From Lacticaseibacillus pabuli (GTDB lineage Bacteria > Bacillota > Bacilli > Lactobacillales > Lactobacillaceae): a stretch of 64,000 nt of DNA. Position 1 is the first letter of the stretch. Each line of letters starts with the position of its first letter. The notes under the pieces were generated by a model. It saw only the letters and a list, made by a program, of their open reading frames with translations. It did no database searches and was not told the origin of the DNA. This document shows positions 17,884 through 27,419 of the stretch, in pieces. Location: the NCBI RefSeq assembly GCF_028736235.1, contig NZ_CP117884.1, positions 2,480,001 to 2,544,000 on the forward strand, given 5' to 3'. A program made the position numbers and the translations under genes.

Positions 17884-19503
17884 TTAATTGATTTTGAGGT
17901 CACGCTGGCGGTAGAAGAAGTAACCGGCGAGCATCATGACAATGCCGAGTGCGCTCATCCAGCCGGCCATTCCCCAGTTGATGCTCTTGAGTGGCACCTG
18001 GTTGACCCACCCAAATGGGGATACCTTCATCGCCCACTTTGGAAAATCGAGGATTTTGCCCACGTAAGTCGACATAATCCCGTAAATCGGGACCACCCAA
18101 GCAACTGACTGCAGGCGCGGCAGGGCGCCGGCAAGCAGGGCGGTGAAACCAATGGTCACCATGAATGCCGGCCAGTAACCGACAAAGCTACGCAGGAACC
18201 GGGTCAGCGGGATGGCATGTGCCATGGACGCATTCCCGCCGATGCCCATGCCGATAATGCCCAGGAAGAGGGCGATACTCCCGACAATTAGGGCGAATGC
18301 CATGTGACTGCTGTAGAGGCGCAGGCGGGAAATGCCGCGGGCGTGCAGCTGTTCGAGGTAACCCTTCGACTCATCCGTGTTCAGGCGCATCACGGTCATC
18401 ATCGCGGGCACCACGGAGACGACCGCGAACACAACGGCCAGTGTTGCCGCAAAGGACAGCACAATCGTCTTGTTGGCTGCCGTTACCGCGGCGTTACCAA
18501 TTAGCTTGGCCATGGTTGGGTTGGATCCCAGCAAGTCGCCCACCTTGGAGAAAATGGAACCGTAGCTGGCACCCAGGCCAAACAACGCAATCAGCCAAAC
18601 GATGGTGCTGGTTCGTTCGAGCCGCGCAATCAAGCCGAACGGACCGGCCAGTAGTGGGCTGGCGTTCTTGCGGCCATTACCCTGGGGAAGAATGCCGCTG
18701 CCGACATCGCGCTGCATTGCAATTGCGAACGTGATGCCAAACACAATGACGGCAAACCCAATCATGAGGGTCAGCGGCCACCAGGTATTCGTGACGTAAA
18801 TGTTCAACTTCTCAATCCAGCCGAACACCGTGAACCACGTCAGGTCGGGATTCTGCACATCGGTCGCCATCCGCGCCACGTACAGGATGCCCATCACACC
18901 GTAGCTCAGCATCGTTGCACTACGCCCGGAGCTCACGACTTGGGCGCAAAGCAAGCTGATGGCGGCGAACATGATGCCGAAGAACGCGAGCCCCATGCCG
19001 AACAGCCAGCTCCCGTTGGCGTCAGCGCCGGTCATCCCCGCACTCTGCAGACCTAACGCTTCAACGACCCCGATAACGAGGTTGATAAGCAGAATCTCGA
19101 TGGTTACCGCGAGCAGTTGTGCGCTGCGGCCGACCGCGTGCGCTGAAATCAGTTCGGACACGCCGGTATCTTCTTCAGCACGGCTGTTTTTGACCGCAAA
19201 GTAAATGTTCATCATGGCGGTAAACAGCCCCATGAAGACCATCATTTCGGCCGCGTAAATTATCGCGGGATTGTAGGGCTTCGCCGCCGTGAACGGGCCA
19301 AACATCGACACCATGGCCGGTAATTTCAGGGTGCTAGAGATAGAGGCTAGCGCTTTGGGGTCGCCGTACAGGCTGTCAAACTTACCAGCCGCGGCCACCA
19401 TGATACCGGCTAATCCAAGGAACCACAACAGAATTCGGAGCCAGTCCCGACGCAGATACGTCCGGAGCAATAGCCCCGTGCGTGCAAAGTTATTCTTGAG
19501 CAT
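17884..19503 (-). CDS. ABC-2 exporter permease, polyketide-antibiotic exporter type
   Basis: The 539-residue permease has about 12 hydrophobic helices. It is of the double-length type annotated as exporter of polyketide antibiotics (TnrB3-like). The N terminus, TGLLLRTYLRRDWLRILLW, and the cytoplasmic loop RAEEDTGVSELISAHAVGR fit that group. It overlaps the ATPase gene by 14 bases. The pair is expected to export drugs or peptides; the substrate is unknown. Confidence 0.85.
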   Translation of the reverse strand: MLKNNFARTGLLLRTYLRRDWLRILLWFLGLAGIMVAAAGKFDSLYGDPKALASISSTLKLPAMVSMFGPFTAAKPYNPAIIYAAEMMVFMGLFTAMMNIYFAVKNSRAEEDTGVSELISAHAVGRSAQLLAVTIEILLINLVIGVVEALGLQSAGMTGADANGSWLFGMGLAFFGIMFAAISLLCAQVVSSGRSATMLSYGVMGILYVARMATDVQNPDLTWFTVFGWIEKLNIYVTNTWWPLTLMIGFAVIVFGITFAIAMQRDVGSGILPQGNGRKNASPLLAGPFGLIARLERTSTIVWLIALFGLGASYGSIFSKVGDLLGSNPTMAKLIGNAAVTAANKTIVLSFAATLAVVFAVVSVVPAMMTVMRLNTDESKGYLEQLHARGISRLRLYSSHMAFALIVGSIALFLGIIGMGIGGNASMAHAIPLTRFLRSFVGYWPAFMVTIGFTALLAGALPRLQSVAWVVPIYGIMSTYVGKILDFPKWAMKVSPFGWVNQVPLKSINWGMAGWMSALGIVMMLAGYFFYRQRDLKIN

Positions 19504-20410
19504 TGCCTTCTGCCCCCTCCTGGTTGTAGTACCGCAAGAACAGATCCTCGAGCGTTGGTGGCGTGCTCTGCAGACTAACGATGCCCATCGTGCTCAACGT
19601 ACTGATGACCGCGCCGAGTTGTTCGGAATCGACGGCAAAGCTGGCCTTGTTCGCCACCTTGGGATCCGGCGTAAAGCCGTGCACCGCCGTGTCGGACTTC
19701 AGCTGACTCAGGTCGCCCGTCGTCTGCACGGTGACGTTAGTCCGGCTGAGCTTGCGCATGTCGGCCAGAGAACCGGTTTCGACAATCTTCCCGGCGCGGA
19801 TAATCCCAATCCGGTCACACATACGTTCCACTTCACTTAGGATGTGACTAGAGAGTAAGACGGACTTGCCGGCCTCCTTCAGCAGTTGCACCTGCTTCTG
19901 GAAGATTTCCTCCATTAGCGGATCGAGCCCGCTGGTTGGTTCGTCAAAGATGTACAAGTCGGCCTGGGTCGAGAATGCCGCGATGAGTGCGACCTTCTGC
20001 CGGTTCCCCTTGGAATAGCTGCGGCACTTCTTGCGGACATCGAGGTTAAACAACTTGATGAGCTCGTCGGTGTGTGCGGAGTGCTTTTGACCGCTCAGTT
20101 TCAGGAACAGGTCGATGGCCTCGCCACCGGACAAGTTGGGCCACAGGTAAACATCCCCGGGGACGTAAGCGATGCGCTGGTGGATCTTGACGGCGTCGTG
20201 CCAGACGTCGAGGCCAAAGATCTGGGCGGACCCGCCGCTCGCTTTCAGGATACCAAGCAGTGTGCGAATGGTCGTGGACTTCCCGGCACCATTAGGCCCG
20301 ATAAAGCCAAACACCTCACCCTTGTTGACGTCAAAGGAAATGTCCTTCAACGCCTCAAACTTACCGAATTTCTTTTGCAGGTGCTGGATGCTGACAACTG
20401 CTTCTGCCAT
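19490..20410 (-). CDS. ABC transporter ATP-binding protein (drug exporter type)
   Basis: The 306-residue ATPase has Walker A GPNGAGKST, signature YSKGNRQKVALI (a variant of LSGGQ, usual in CcmA-type exporters), Walker B LYIFDEPTSGLDPL and the H-loop in LLSSHIL. A C-terminal extension (about 220-300) is common in this class. It is the first gene of the exporter-TetR operon. The leader is about 100 bases and contains the small repeat at 20436-20492. Confidence 0.92.
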   Translation of the reverse strand: MAEAVVSIQHLQKKFGKFEALKDISFDVNKGEVFGFIGPNGAGKSTTIRTLLGILKASGGSAQIFGLDVWHDAVKIHQRIAYVPGDVYLWPNLSGGEAIDLFLKLSGQKHSAHTDELIKLFNLDVRKKCRSYSKGNRQKVALIAAFSTQADLYIFDEPTSGLDPLMEEIFQKQVQLLKEAGKSVLLSSHILSEVERMCDRIGIIRAGKIVETGSLADMRKLSRTNVTVQTTGDLSQLKSDTAVHGFTPDPKVANKASFAVDSEQLGAVISTLSTMGIVSLQSTPPTLEDLFLRYYNQEGAEGNAQE

Positions 20411-20435
20411 GATGTTATCCTCCTAGGGAAAATTA

Positions 20436-20492
20436 AAGTGTGCGCAGGTTTCTGCGCCCCGGAGCCGTTCTAAGTGTGCGCAGGCGCGCTTA
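20436..20492. repeat. Small structured repeat, short copy
   Basis: AAGTGTGCGCAGG occurs at 20436-20448, and AGTGTGCGCAGG again inside the element from 20473. Between them lies TTCTGCGCCCCGGAGCCGTTCTA in pieces shared with 58984-59006. GCGCAG...CTGCGC can form a hairpin. The ends (AAGTGTGCGC and GCGCGCTT) are imperfect inverted repeats. It lies in the 5' leader of the ABC operon. Confidence 0.55.
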
Positions 20493-20520
20493 TTTCAGTC
20501 CCTTTTTTGATTTCGAGATG

Positions 20521-20564
20521 AGTATAAGTCCTGTTGACCAGTGAGTCAATGACTAGCGGGTCAA
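20521..20564 (-). promoter_or_regulatory. Promoter and TetR-type operator of the ABC exporter operon
   Basis: On the minus strand, -35 TTGACT (20544-20549) and -10 TATACT (20521-20526) are 17 bases apart. A 31-base inverted repeat, 20534-20548 with 20550-20564, has arms that agree at 12 of 15 positions (TTGACC...AGTCA) and covers the -35. This is where a self-regulating TetR repressor would bind. Confidence 0.8.
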
Positions 20565-20990
20565 TATATTTTATTTAAATCGTCAAAGGGTCCTAAAAGC
20601 CTATTAAATCAGTCTTTAATTCAAAAAAATATTTATTAAAGGCAGACTATCCATTGTCATTTTTAAGCAAAAAAACCTATCCCTAGGCATCTACGCAAAT
20701 CATAGTTTTCCTAATGCCCTAATCGCTACTCTCCGGTCGTTGCACCAAGATCAACGACTAAGCTACAGAGGAATCGGCCATACCCTTTATCCACAGTTTA
20801 TCCACAAGACTAAAATTGCCAGTTTGTCATCCCAGCATGCCATGGCACCAGTCGTAGCATGGTATCTAGCTAAATTAGTTTTTCGTGCCGGGCAAAAATG
20901 TCCACACCCTGTGAATTAATCAGTAGAGGTATGGACAAATCGTTCACAACCACGAAAAGAACTACCCTAAGGAGCCTTACAAAGAATATT
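20565..20990. other. Gene-free stretch with two DnaA boxes
   Basis: No credible coding frame is seen. The stretch is AT-rich at its left end. It contains two identical TTATCCACA boxes and several partial TGTCCACA-like strings around 20900-20930. I see no full origin (no AT-rich unwinding stretch with a row of boxes). Confidence 0.5.
20787..20806 (+). promoter_or_regulatory. Pair of perfect DnaA boxes
   Basis: TTATCCACA occurs at 20787-20795 and again at 20798-20806, same strand, 11 bases apart. This matches the high-affinity DnaA consensus. Two boxes in phase may bind DnaA cooperatively; the window is near oriC, since gyrA is present. Confidence 0.65.
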
Positions 20991-21014
20991 AAAAAAGTGC
21001 CGGTTCCCCGACAC
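20991..21014 (-). terminator. Terminator of the broken membrane gene
   Basis: GTGCCGG (20997-21003) pairs with CCGACAC (21008-21014), allowing one G-T pair. A run of T follows on the minus strand. Confidence 0.65.
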
Positions 21015-21053
21015 GCTATCGATGCCTATGTTGATTGGTCACAATTGGCCTAG

Positions 21054-21557
21054 CTACCGGTCAGACCACTTGTTAATCTTGCCATAATCCGGTTTCTTAT
21101 CCTGGCTAACACTTACTTGCCCGCGCCGCCGTGCAGCACGGATAATGATGCGAAATTGAGCCCCGCTCGCAACGACTAATACGGCTAGCAAGAGATACTC
21201 AGCAAAAATCCCAGTATCATGCGCATAACTGTAGGTCGTCTCGCGTCCGTACAACCCCAGTAACGACGGGAAACTCATAGCCATTAGCGGGTCAAACCAC
21301 TGACCAACTGAACGCCGCACAACCCGGACAACCGGTTGATTGTCACGCCCAACGCCTTCACTAACGCGCTGCAACATCATTGCGCAACCATAACTAATCA
21401 GCCAGGCTGCAACCATGACGGCAATGATTCCAACCGGATAATGATTTTTCGCGCGCAACTGAAACCAGTCGTAGAAGAGCCACCCTGCGATGATTTACGA
21501 CACCGCCGTTGCCATAACCCAGACGATTTCTAAAGCTGTCCATTTACGATACATCAT
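21054..21557 (-). pseudogene. Membrane protein gene interrupted by an in-frame stop
   Basis: From ATG 21557 (GGGGG just upstream) the frame reads MMYRKWTALEIVWVMATAVS and then meets TAA at 21495-21497. The same frame then goes on as IIAGWLFYDWFQLRAKNHYPVG to a normal stop at 21054. The stop falls in the middle of a predicted first membrane helix, and three further hydrophobic stretches follow. A single base change is enough to explain it. A shorter protein from TTG at 21458 is possible but would lose that helix. The family is not recognised. Confidence 0.7.
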
Positions 21558-21659
21558 GTGCCCCCAATTTACTACTATACCCCTTCATGCGTAGTTTACT
21601 ATTAATGCCCGCCCAACTGACATTATTGGCCAAACGTCGGCAATATTGCGCCAAGCGTC

Positions 21660-21694
21660 AAAAAGAGTCTGTGTCGCATCACGACACAGACTCT
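21660..21694 (-). terminator. Terminator of the GntR-type regulator gene
   Basis: A 13-bp perfect stem (21664-21676 with 21682-21694) is followed on the minus strand by TTTTT. Confidence 0.92.
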
Positions 21695-21716
21695 GCTTCG
21701 AGATTTGGTCATCTAT

Positions 21717-22451
21717 TTACAGCTTGGTGAACATAAAGAACTTACCCTGATGGTACTCGTAGTTCAGCTGTGAAAAAGCAAACAACTGGCCCGAACTCAG
21801 GTATGAATCATCACGCATCGTCAGCATTGGCGCCCCGACTGGTAGCTTGAAGAACGCACCAATTTCAGGCGTTACTGCGCGGGCATCCATCACCTTGTCC
21901 TGGAACCCCAGTTTGAGCGACTCATTGTTGGCAATGAACTCAAATAATGACCCATAGAGCACACTATCCGGGATATCACCCACGATGTCCCGCAGGTAAT
22001 AGGAATGTTCAAACTGGTAGGGCACACCATCTAAGCAGCGTTGGCGCTTGATTTCCCACATTGGGGTATCCGGGGCCAGTGTACTTCCCGATGGCTGAAA
22101 GGCGGCTTGATCGGCGATCACCGGGGTAATGGTGGCCTTTTGCGTTGTCACCTTTTTGCCCTGGCGTTCGAGTTCAGCCGTCAATCCCGCAACGTTCTGT
22201 ATTGAGACCGCGCCTTGTTCTACACGGGGCCGCACAAACGTTCCGATTCCGTGTGCCTGGTAGATGTAGCCCATCTTGCCTAATTGTCCCAATGCTTGAC
22301 GCAAAGTGTAACGCGTCACGTTGTACCGCGTCATTAAGGCTGGTTCTGTTGGCAACTGATGGTGTTCATCGGCGATATTACCTTGCTGAATTTCTTCAAT
22401 CAGCTGTTTGACTAGCGCTGAAATGGCAAGGGAGCTCTCTCGCTGTGCCAT
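21717..22451 (-). CDS. GntR/HutC-family regulator with UTRA domain
   Basis: The protein has 244 residues from ATG 22451, six bases past GGAGGG. The N-terminal winged helix (about 8-75: ISALVKQLIEEIQQG...LPTEPALMTRYNVTRYTLRQAL, read in pieces) is followed by a UTRA ligand domain (about 95-240). Regulators of this type bind phosphorylated sugars. It sits directly downstream of a 6-phospho-beta-glucosidase gene on the same strand, separated by a terminator. It probably controls that gene in response to a beta-glucoside phosphate. Confidence 0.88.
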   Translation of the reverse strand: MAQRESSLAISALVKQLIEEIQQGNIADEHHQLPTEPALMTRYNVTRYTLRQALGQLGKMGYIYQAHGIGTFVRPRVEQGAVSIQNVAGLTAELERQGKKVTTQKATITPVIADQAAFQPSGSTLAPDTPMWEIKRQRCLDGVPYQFEHSYYLRDIVGDIPDSVLYGSLFEFIANNESLKLGFQDKVMDARAVTPEIGAFFKLPVGAPMLTMRDDSYLSSGQLFAFSQLNYEYHQGKFFMFTKL

Positions 22452-22533
22452 GGTCGTCCCTCCTCGATGTTTAATACTGCTATTATGCCACTTCTTGCAG
22501 TTTAAATGTGCAGACAGGTACCCTGAGAAACGC

Positions 22534-22561
22534 AAAAAGCAGTGGTCGTTAAGCCACTGCT
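22534..22561 (-). terminator. Terminator of the 6-phospho-beta-glucosidase gene
   Basis: AGCAGTGG (22538-22545) pairs with CCACTGCT (22554-22561), followed on the minus strand by TTTTT. Confidence 0.88.
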
Positions 22562-22596
22562 AAATAGGGATTGTTTAGGCATTCATATTTGAAAAT

Positions 22597-24045
<1,449 letters not shown>

Positions 24046-24104
24046 TCAAAAAGCAATCTGTCTATTCATTCGAACGAGTTCACTCTATCATCCGAATCGC
24101 CAAA

Positions 24105-24118
24105 TGTAAACGGATACG
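24105..24118. promoter_or_regulatory. Possible cre site upstream of the 6-phospho-beta-glucosidase gene
   Basis: TGTAAACGGATACG differs from the CcpA site TGWAANCGNTNWCA at two positions. It lies about 80 bases upstream of the start, a sensible place for catabolite repression of a beta-glucoside gene. The match is weak. Confidence 0.35.
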
Positions 24119-24144
24119 GTGGGAGTTGGTACGCGTCACCAAAC

Positions 24145-24176
24145 AAAAAACAGCAGGGCACCGGGCCACTGCTGTT
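24145..24176 (-). terminator. Terminator after the acetyltransferase gene
   Basis: AACAGCAG (24149-24156) pairs with CTGCTGTT (24169-24176), followed on the minus strand by a T-run. Confidence 0.8.
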
Positions 24177-24248
24177 GCGGATTTAAGATATGAAAAGCTT
24201 GGCGGCTGAGTCATCTTGGAACCGCCAATTATTACCCGGGAAATACGG

Positions 24249-24863
24249 TTAAAGTGGCATCCCCTGCACGTCTGTAATCGCAGCGTCAGGAATCCGGTCA
24301 GCAGCCGTGATCTTACGCAATACTTTGGCAGGACTCCCAACGGCAATGACGCCGGCTGGGATATCTTTCGTTACCACGCTCCCGGCGCCGATGACACTTC
24401 CTTTGCCAATCGTGACGCCACCCATCACGGTGACATTGGCGCCAATCCAGACCCCATCCTCCAGCGTAATGGGGTCGGACTGGCTAATCCCGTTCAGCCG
24501 TTGCGCCATCACGAGGGCGTGCTGCGGGCAGGCCAGCACGACACCTGGCGCAAGGAATACGCCGTCGCCCAGACGAACGGGTGACGTATCCAAAATGGTG
24601 ACGTTACTGTTGATCAGCGACAGGCCCGTCGTGTGAATGTTGAAGCCAAAGTCACACTGGAAATTAGCCCCAACGAACAAGCCATCCCCGGCATCCCCAA
24701 ACAGCTTTTCAAGGATGGCGCGCCGCCCCTGTTCATCACTAGGCCGAGTCTGGTTTAGCTGCCAGCATAAGTCGTACGCATCACCGTGTGCGTTCGGATC
24801 CTGTGCCCGGTAATCGAGCGCATAGTGTTCATCACTGGCAATAATATCGCGTAAATGTTGCAT
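24249..24863 (-). CDS. Maltose/galactoside O-acetyltransferase family protein
   Basis: The protein has 204 residues from the second of two ATG codons (24863), six bases past GGAGG. A short Mac-type N-terminal helical part (about 4-55) precedes a left-handed beta-helix of hexapeptide repeats (about 60-185, for example IGANVTVMGGVTIGKGSVIGAGSVV). His in CPQHAL is the likely catalytic base. The family moves acetyl from acetyl-CoA to a sugar hydroxyl; the real acceptor is often unknown. It is last in a run with the 83-residue protein and the glycosylase-like gene. Confidence 0.88.
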   Translation of the reverse strand: MQHLRDIIASDEHYALDYRAQDPNAHGDAYDLCWQLNQTRPSDEQGRRAILEKLFGDAGDGLFVGANFQCDFGFNIHTTGLSLINSNVTILDTSPVRLGDGVFLAPGVVLACPQHALVMAQRLNGISQSDPITLEDGVWIGANVTVMGGVTIGKGSVIGAGSVVTKDIPAGVIAVGSPAKVLRKITAADRIPDAAITDVQGMPL

Positions 24864-24911
24864 CATCGGCCTCCATCTTTTCCCGTCATCCTGCATTAAT
24901 CGAATATCCCA

Positions 24912-25163
24912 TCAAAGAATCTGGTAGTCATATTTGCCTTCGTCTGTGATCTCGTGGGCAATGATATCAATATCCTCAAGTTCCTCACCATGGATTTCAA
25001 CCGTCGCGGTGATCACTTGGTCATCGTCCGTGACCTGTTCCTCCAGCCGGGTGACGGCCCCGGTTTCATTCACGTAGTACGCGAAGAGCTTATCGACCTG
25101 CTGCATTGGCACGCCCTGTCCAAAATCAATCTTAATTGTCTCAGTTTCAAACTCATCAGCCAT
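24912..25163 (-). CDS. Small acidic protein of unknown function
   Basis: The 83-residue protein has 25 or so Asp/Glu residues and no membrane segment or Cys. ATG 25163 follows GGAGGACAGAGTC and overlaps the end of the upstream gene by 8 bases, so the two are translated together. The pattern of short strands (ETIKIDFG, VITATVEIHG) suggests a small beta-rich domain. Family not recognised. Confidence 0.65.
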   Translation of the reverse strand: MADEFETETIKIDFGQGVPMQQVDKLFAYYVNETGAVTRLEEQVTDDDQVITATVEIHGEELEDIDIIAHEITDEGKYDYQIL

Positions 25164-25752
25164 GACTCTGTCCTCCGTCTAATGCGGTGCGTACGCGCCG
25201 CTGTAATTCTGGCAACACCGACTGCTCAAACCAAGCGTTCTTGGCGAGCCAAATATTGTTCCGCGGCGAGGGGTGCACAATCGGAAAATACTGCGGCAGG
25301 TAATCCGCGTAATGCTGCACCGTCGCCGTCAAGGTATGCTGTGCCGTTTTGCCGAGCATGTACTTCTGAGCGTAGCTCCCAACTAAAATGGTGAGCGGCT
25401 GGCGCGGCATCAAGGCTAAGAACTGTGGCAGCCACTTATCCGCAAATCCCTTGCGCGGCGGCAGGTCGCCGCTCTTCCCCTTGCCTGGAAAATAGAAATC
25501 TAGGGGTAAAATGCTCACGTTGTCCGGCTGGTAAAAGCTTGCCCGATCCATCCCCAACCACTCGCGCAGGCGATCGCCACTCGGGTCATCAAAGTACAGC
25601 CGCTTGTCTTGTGCCTGTTGCCCCGGCGCCTGTCCGATAATCAGGAGCTTCGCCCGCGAATCAAAAGCATACAGCGGCGCAATCCCGCGCGCGGTGTAGT
25701 CGGCGTTTTGCGCGTCGGCTTGAATCGCCGCATCAAGTGTTTGAACTGTCAT
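25156..25752 (-). CDS. Uracil-DNA glycosylase family protein
   Basis: The protein has 198 residues from ATG 25752, nine bases past GAGGGTGA. The first family motif is LLIIGQAPGQQAQ (about 36-48) and the second is VHPSPRNN (about 158-165). These match the uracil-DNA-glycosylase superfamily, close to the small group found beside metabolic genes in Firmicutes. A role in removing uracil from DNA is the family expectation. Activity is not certain, since the usual catalytic Asp/Asn in the first motif is replaced by the QAPGQ form seen in several subfamilies. Confidence 0.8.
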   Translation of the reverse strand: MTVQTLDAAIQADAQNADYTARGIAPLYAFDSRAKLLIIGQAPGQQAQDKRLYFDDPSGDRLREWLGMDRASFYQPDNVSILPLDFYFPGKGKSGDLPPRKGFADKWLPQFLALMPRQPLTILVGSYAQKYMLGKTAQHTLTATVQHYADYLPQYFPIVHPSPRNNIWLAKNAWFEQSVLPELQRRVRTALDGGQSHG

Positions 25753-25887
25753 TAGCTCACCCTCGTTAATCCGATTTAGTTCTACCGCTAGCTTAAGTAA
25801 TCTGCGGCACAGATGCAATTAAACATGCCGCGCATGCTGGAATGTGTCATACTGGTCTTGAAATAACATCACAACGGAGGTTATGTC

Positions 25888-26940
25888 ATGAAGAAGTTGT
25901 TTTGGCAACGGCTCTTTACCACGTCTATCGCCTCGGCAGCGCTCCTAGTCGCCGGTGCAATTGGCAGCCAGTCCGTCGCCGCTGATTCAGCAAAAGGTGT
26001 TGGCACTGTCAACTACGTCAAGGGCTACGGCCCAGCATTCTGGAAAAAGACCGCATCCGGCTTGGTTCCTCTGGGCAAGACCCTGAAGACCGGGACCAGC
26101 TGGAAGATTTTTGGCATGGAACAATCTGGCAGCGACTACCTCTTCGACATGGGTGGTGGCCAGATGGCGAACAGCCGTTATCTCGACCTCTACAATGAAA
26201 ACTCCCAGCAAGCACTGAACGCCACGGCAACAATCCACTACACCGCCGGCTACAGCATTGCGGTGCGTGCAACGCCGAACGGGGCCATCACGAACAAGAA
26301 GCTCCGCAACGCCACCAGCTGGCGGGTCTTCAACCGCGCCGTCGTCAACGGTCACACGTGGTACAACCTAGGCGGCAAGCAATGGTTTGATGCCACATAC
26401 GCCAACTTGACCAAGGAAACATCCCGTGGCGCCAAGACGTACACGAACGGGCCAAAGTTGCAGATGCCGGCGTCTGTTACCCTGTTGCCACCATCAAAGG
26501 GTATCAACACGGCGACCATCACGAGTGACCTCGAGCTTCTCGTCAACAACTACCGCAAGCTCAAGGGCCTCAAACCGTTAACGCGGCGTGCGGACCTCGC
26601 AAAGTTTGCGCTACGGCGTGCCAATGATGAGTCATCAGCGGTTAACGCCCACCATGGGGACTGGTCGCAGGCCAACCACATTTTACCAAATGGCTGGCCA
26701 GTCTACGCGGACCCGTTCTTCCTCACAACGCCGTTCAGCAACGTGGCGGAGAACTTGGCAGGTGCCTACGCGAACAACAGCGCGCAAATTGCCGACAACA
26801 TGTTCACGAGCTGGCGGCAATCCCCTGGCCACGAAAAGAACATGCGTGGCGACTTCACGTATGAGGGTATGGGTGTTGTCCCAGTGAAATCGATGGGTAG
26901 CACGATGTACCTGGCAATTCAGGAATTCCTGCAGAAATAG
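25888..26940 (+). CDS. Secreted CAP/SCP-domain protein with GW-like wall repeats
   Basis: The 350-residue protein has a signal peptide (about 1-32, ending VAA). Two wall-binding type repeats follow (about 40-100 and 115-170), each ending in a LGGKQW or MGGGQM motif. The C-terminal CAP domain (about 218-348) is of the YkwD type, with LLVNNYRKLKGLKPL, NVAENLAGAY and SWRQSPGHEKNMRG; the last carries the conserved His and Glu. The repeats resemble those at 36731-37537. It is probably an extracellular, wall-associated protein; the enzymatic role of bacterial CAP domains is unclear. Confidence 0.88.
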   Translation: MKKLFWQRLFTTSIASAALLVAGAIGSQSVAADSAKGVGTVNYVKGYGPAFWKKTASGLVPLGKTLKTGTSWKIFGMEQSGSDYLFDMGGGQMANSRYLDLYNENSQQALNATATIHYTAGYSIAVRATPNGAITNKKLRNATSWRVFNRAVVNGHTWYNLGGKQWFDATYANLTKETSRGAKTYTNGPKLQMPASVTLLPPSKGINTATITSDLELLVNNYRKLKGLKPLTRRADLAKFALRRANDESSAVNAHHGDWSQANHILPNGWPVYADPFFLTTPFSNVAENLAGAYANNSAQIADNMFTSWRQSPGHEKNMRGDFTYEGMGVVPVKSMGSTMYLAIQEFLQK

Positions 26941-26960
26941 CATCTAATAATTCACAAGAT

Positions 26961-27006
26961 AAAGGGACCTGATTTTCGATGAACGCGTCGAGAATCGGTC
27001 CCTTTT
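26961..27006 (+). terminator. Terminator of the CAP-domain gene
   Basis: AAAGGGACC pairs with GGTCCCTTTT, with inner GATT/AATC and TCGA/TCGA pairings, then T residues. Confidence 0.88.
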
Positions 27007-27125
27007 GTCGTGCAATTGTTCCCTATCTTGGCTCAACACAAACGAGATGTGGCTCCCTATGTCAGCATACTGAGCGCTAGCAATTGTTTTACTCTATGCA
27101 CCAACTACCGGGCTGCGCGATGCGG

Positions 27126-27349
27126 GGTGGTGTGGGTCGGGTTGGGGTGCGGAGGGAGAAGGTTGGTGGGCGTGAAAATGATGTTGGCCCGCTTGCGGGC
27201 CTTACATCATGGGAAGTGGCAAGACTTGGGCGAACTTCCCAAGGCTTGGCACTTAGCGAGAATAATTTTCAGTGAACTTCTGAAAATTATGAAGCGACCC
27301 CACGCTCACCAACCTTCTCCCGGAGAACCCCAACCCGGCCCGCACCACC
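27126..27349 (+). ncRNA. Cloverleaf structured element, copy A
   Basis: A long outer stem (about 27126-27174 with 27301-27349, broken by small internal loops) closes three hairpins: 27178-27210, 27214-27254 and 27262-27290. Hairpin 1 ends in GCCCGC-TT-GCGGGC. Hairpins 2 and 3 have the loops CGAACTT and TGAACTT. Hairpin 2 keeps an A-G mismatch. Copies B and C in this window share the plan with changed but still paired stems. It lies between the convergent CAP gene and rplI, with no coding sense. It could be a non-coding RNA or a palindromic mobile-type repeat; strand is set by the order of the hairpins. Confidence 0.7.
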
Positions 27350-27372
27350 GGTTCACACGACCACTCAAAGCG

Positions 27373-27405
27373 CAAAAAAAACGCCAGCCCGAGGACTGAC
27401 GTTTT
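27373..27405 (-). terminator. rplI terminator
   Basis: ACGCCAGCC (27381-27389) pairs imperfectly with GGACTGACGT (27393-27402). Eight T residues follow on the minus strand. Confidence 0.82.
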
Positions 27406-27419
27406 AATCGATGATCGAT

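Noticed and set aside
20565..20990. Chromosomal replication origin
   Set aside because: Only two clear DnaA boxes are present, with no dnaA gene and no AT-rich unwinding region next to a box cluster.
27084..27399. Open frames crossing cloverleaf copy A
   Set aside because: Frames run through both arms of the hairpins and lack ribosome sites. The constraint seen is on base pairing, not on codons.
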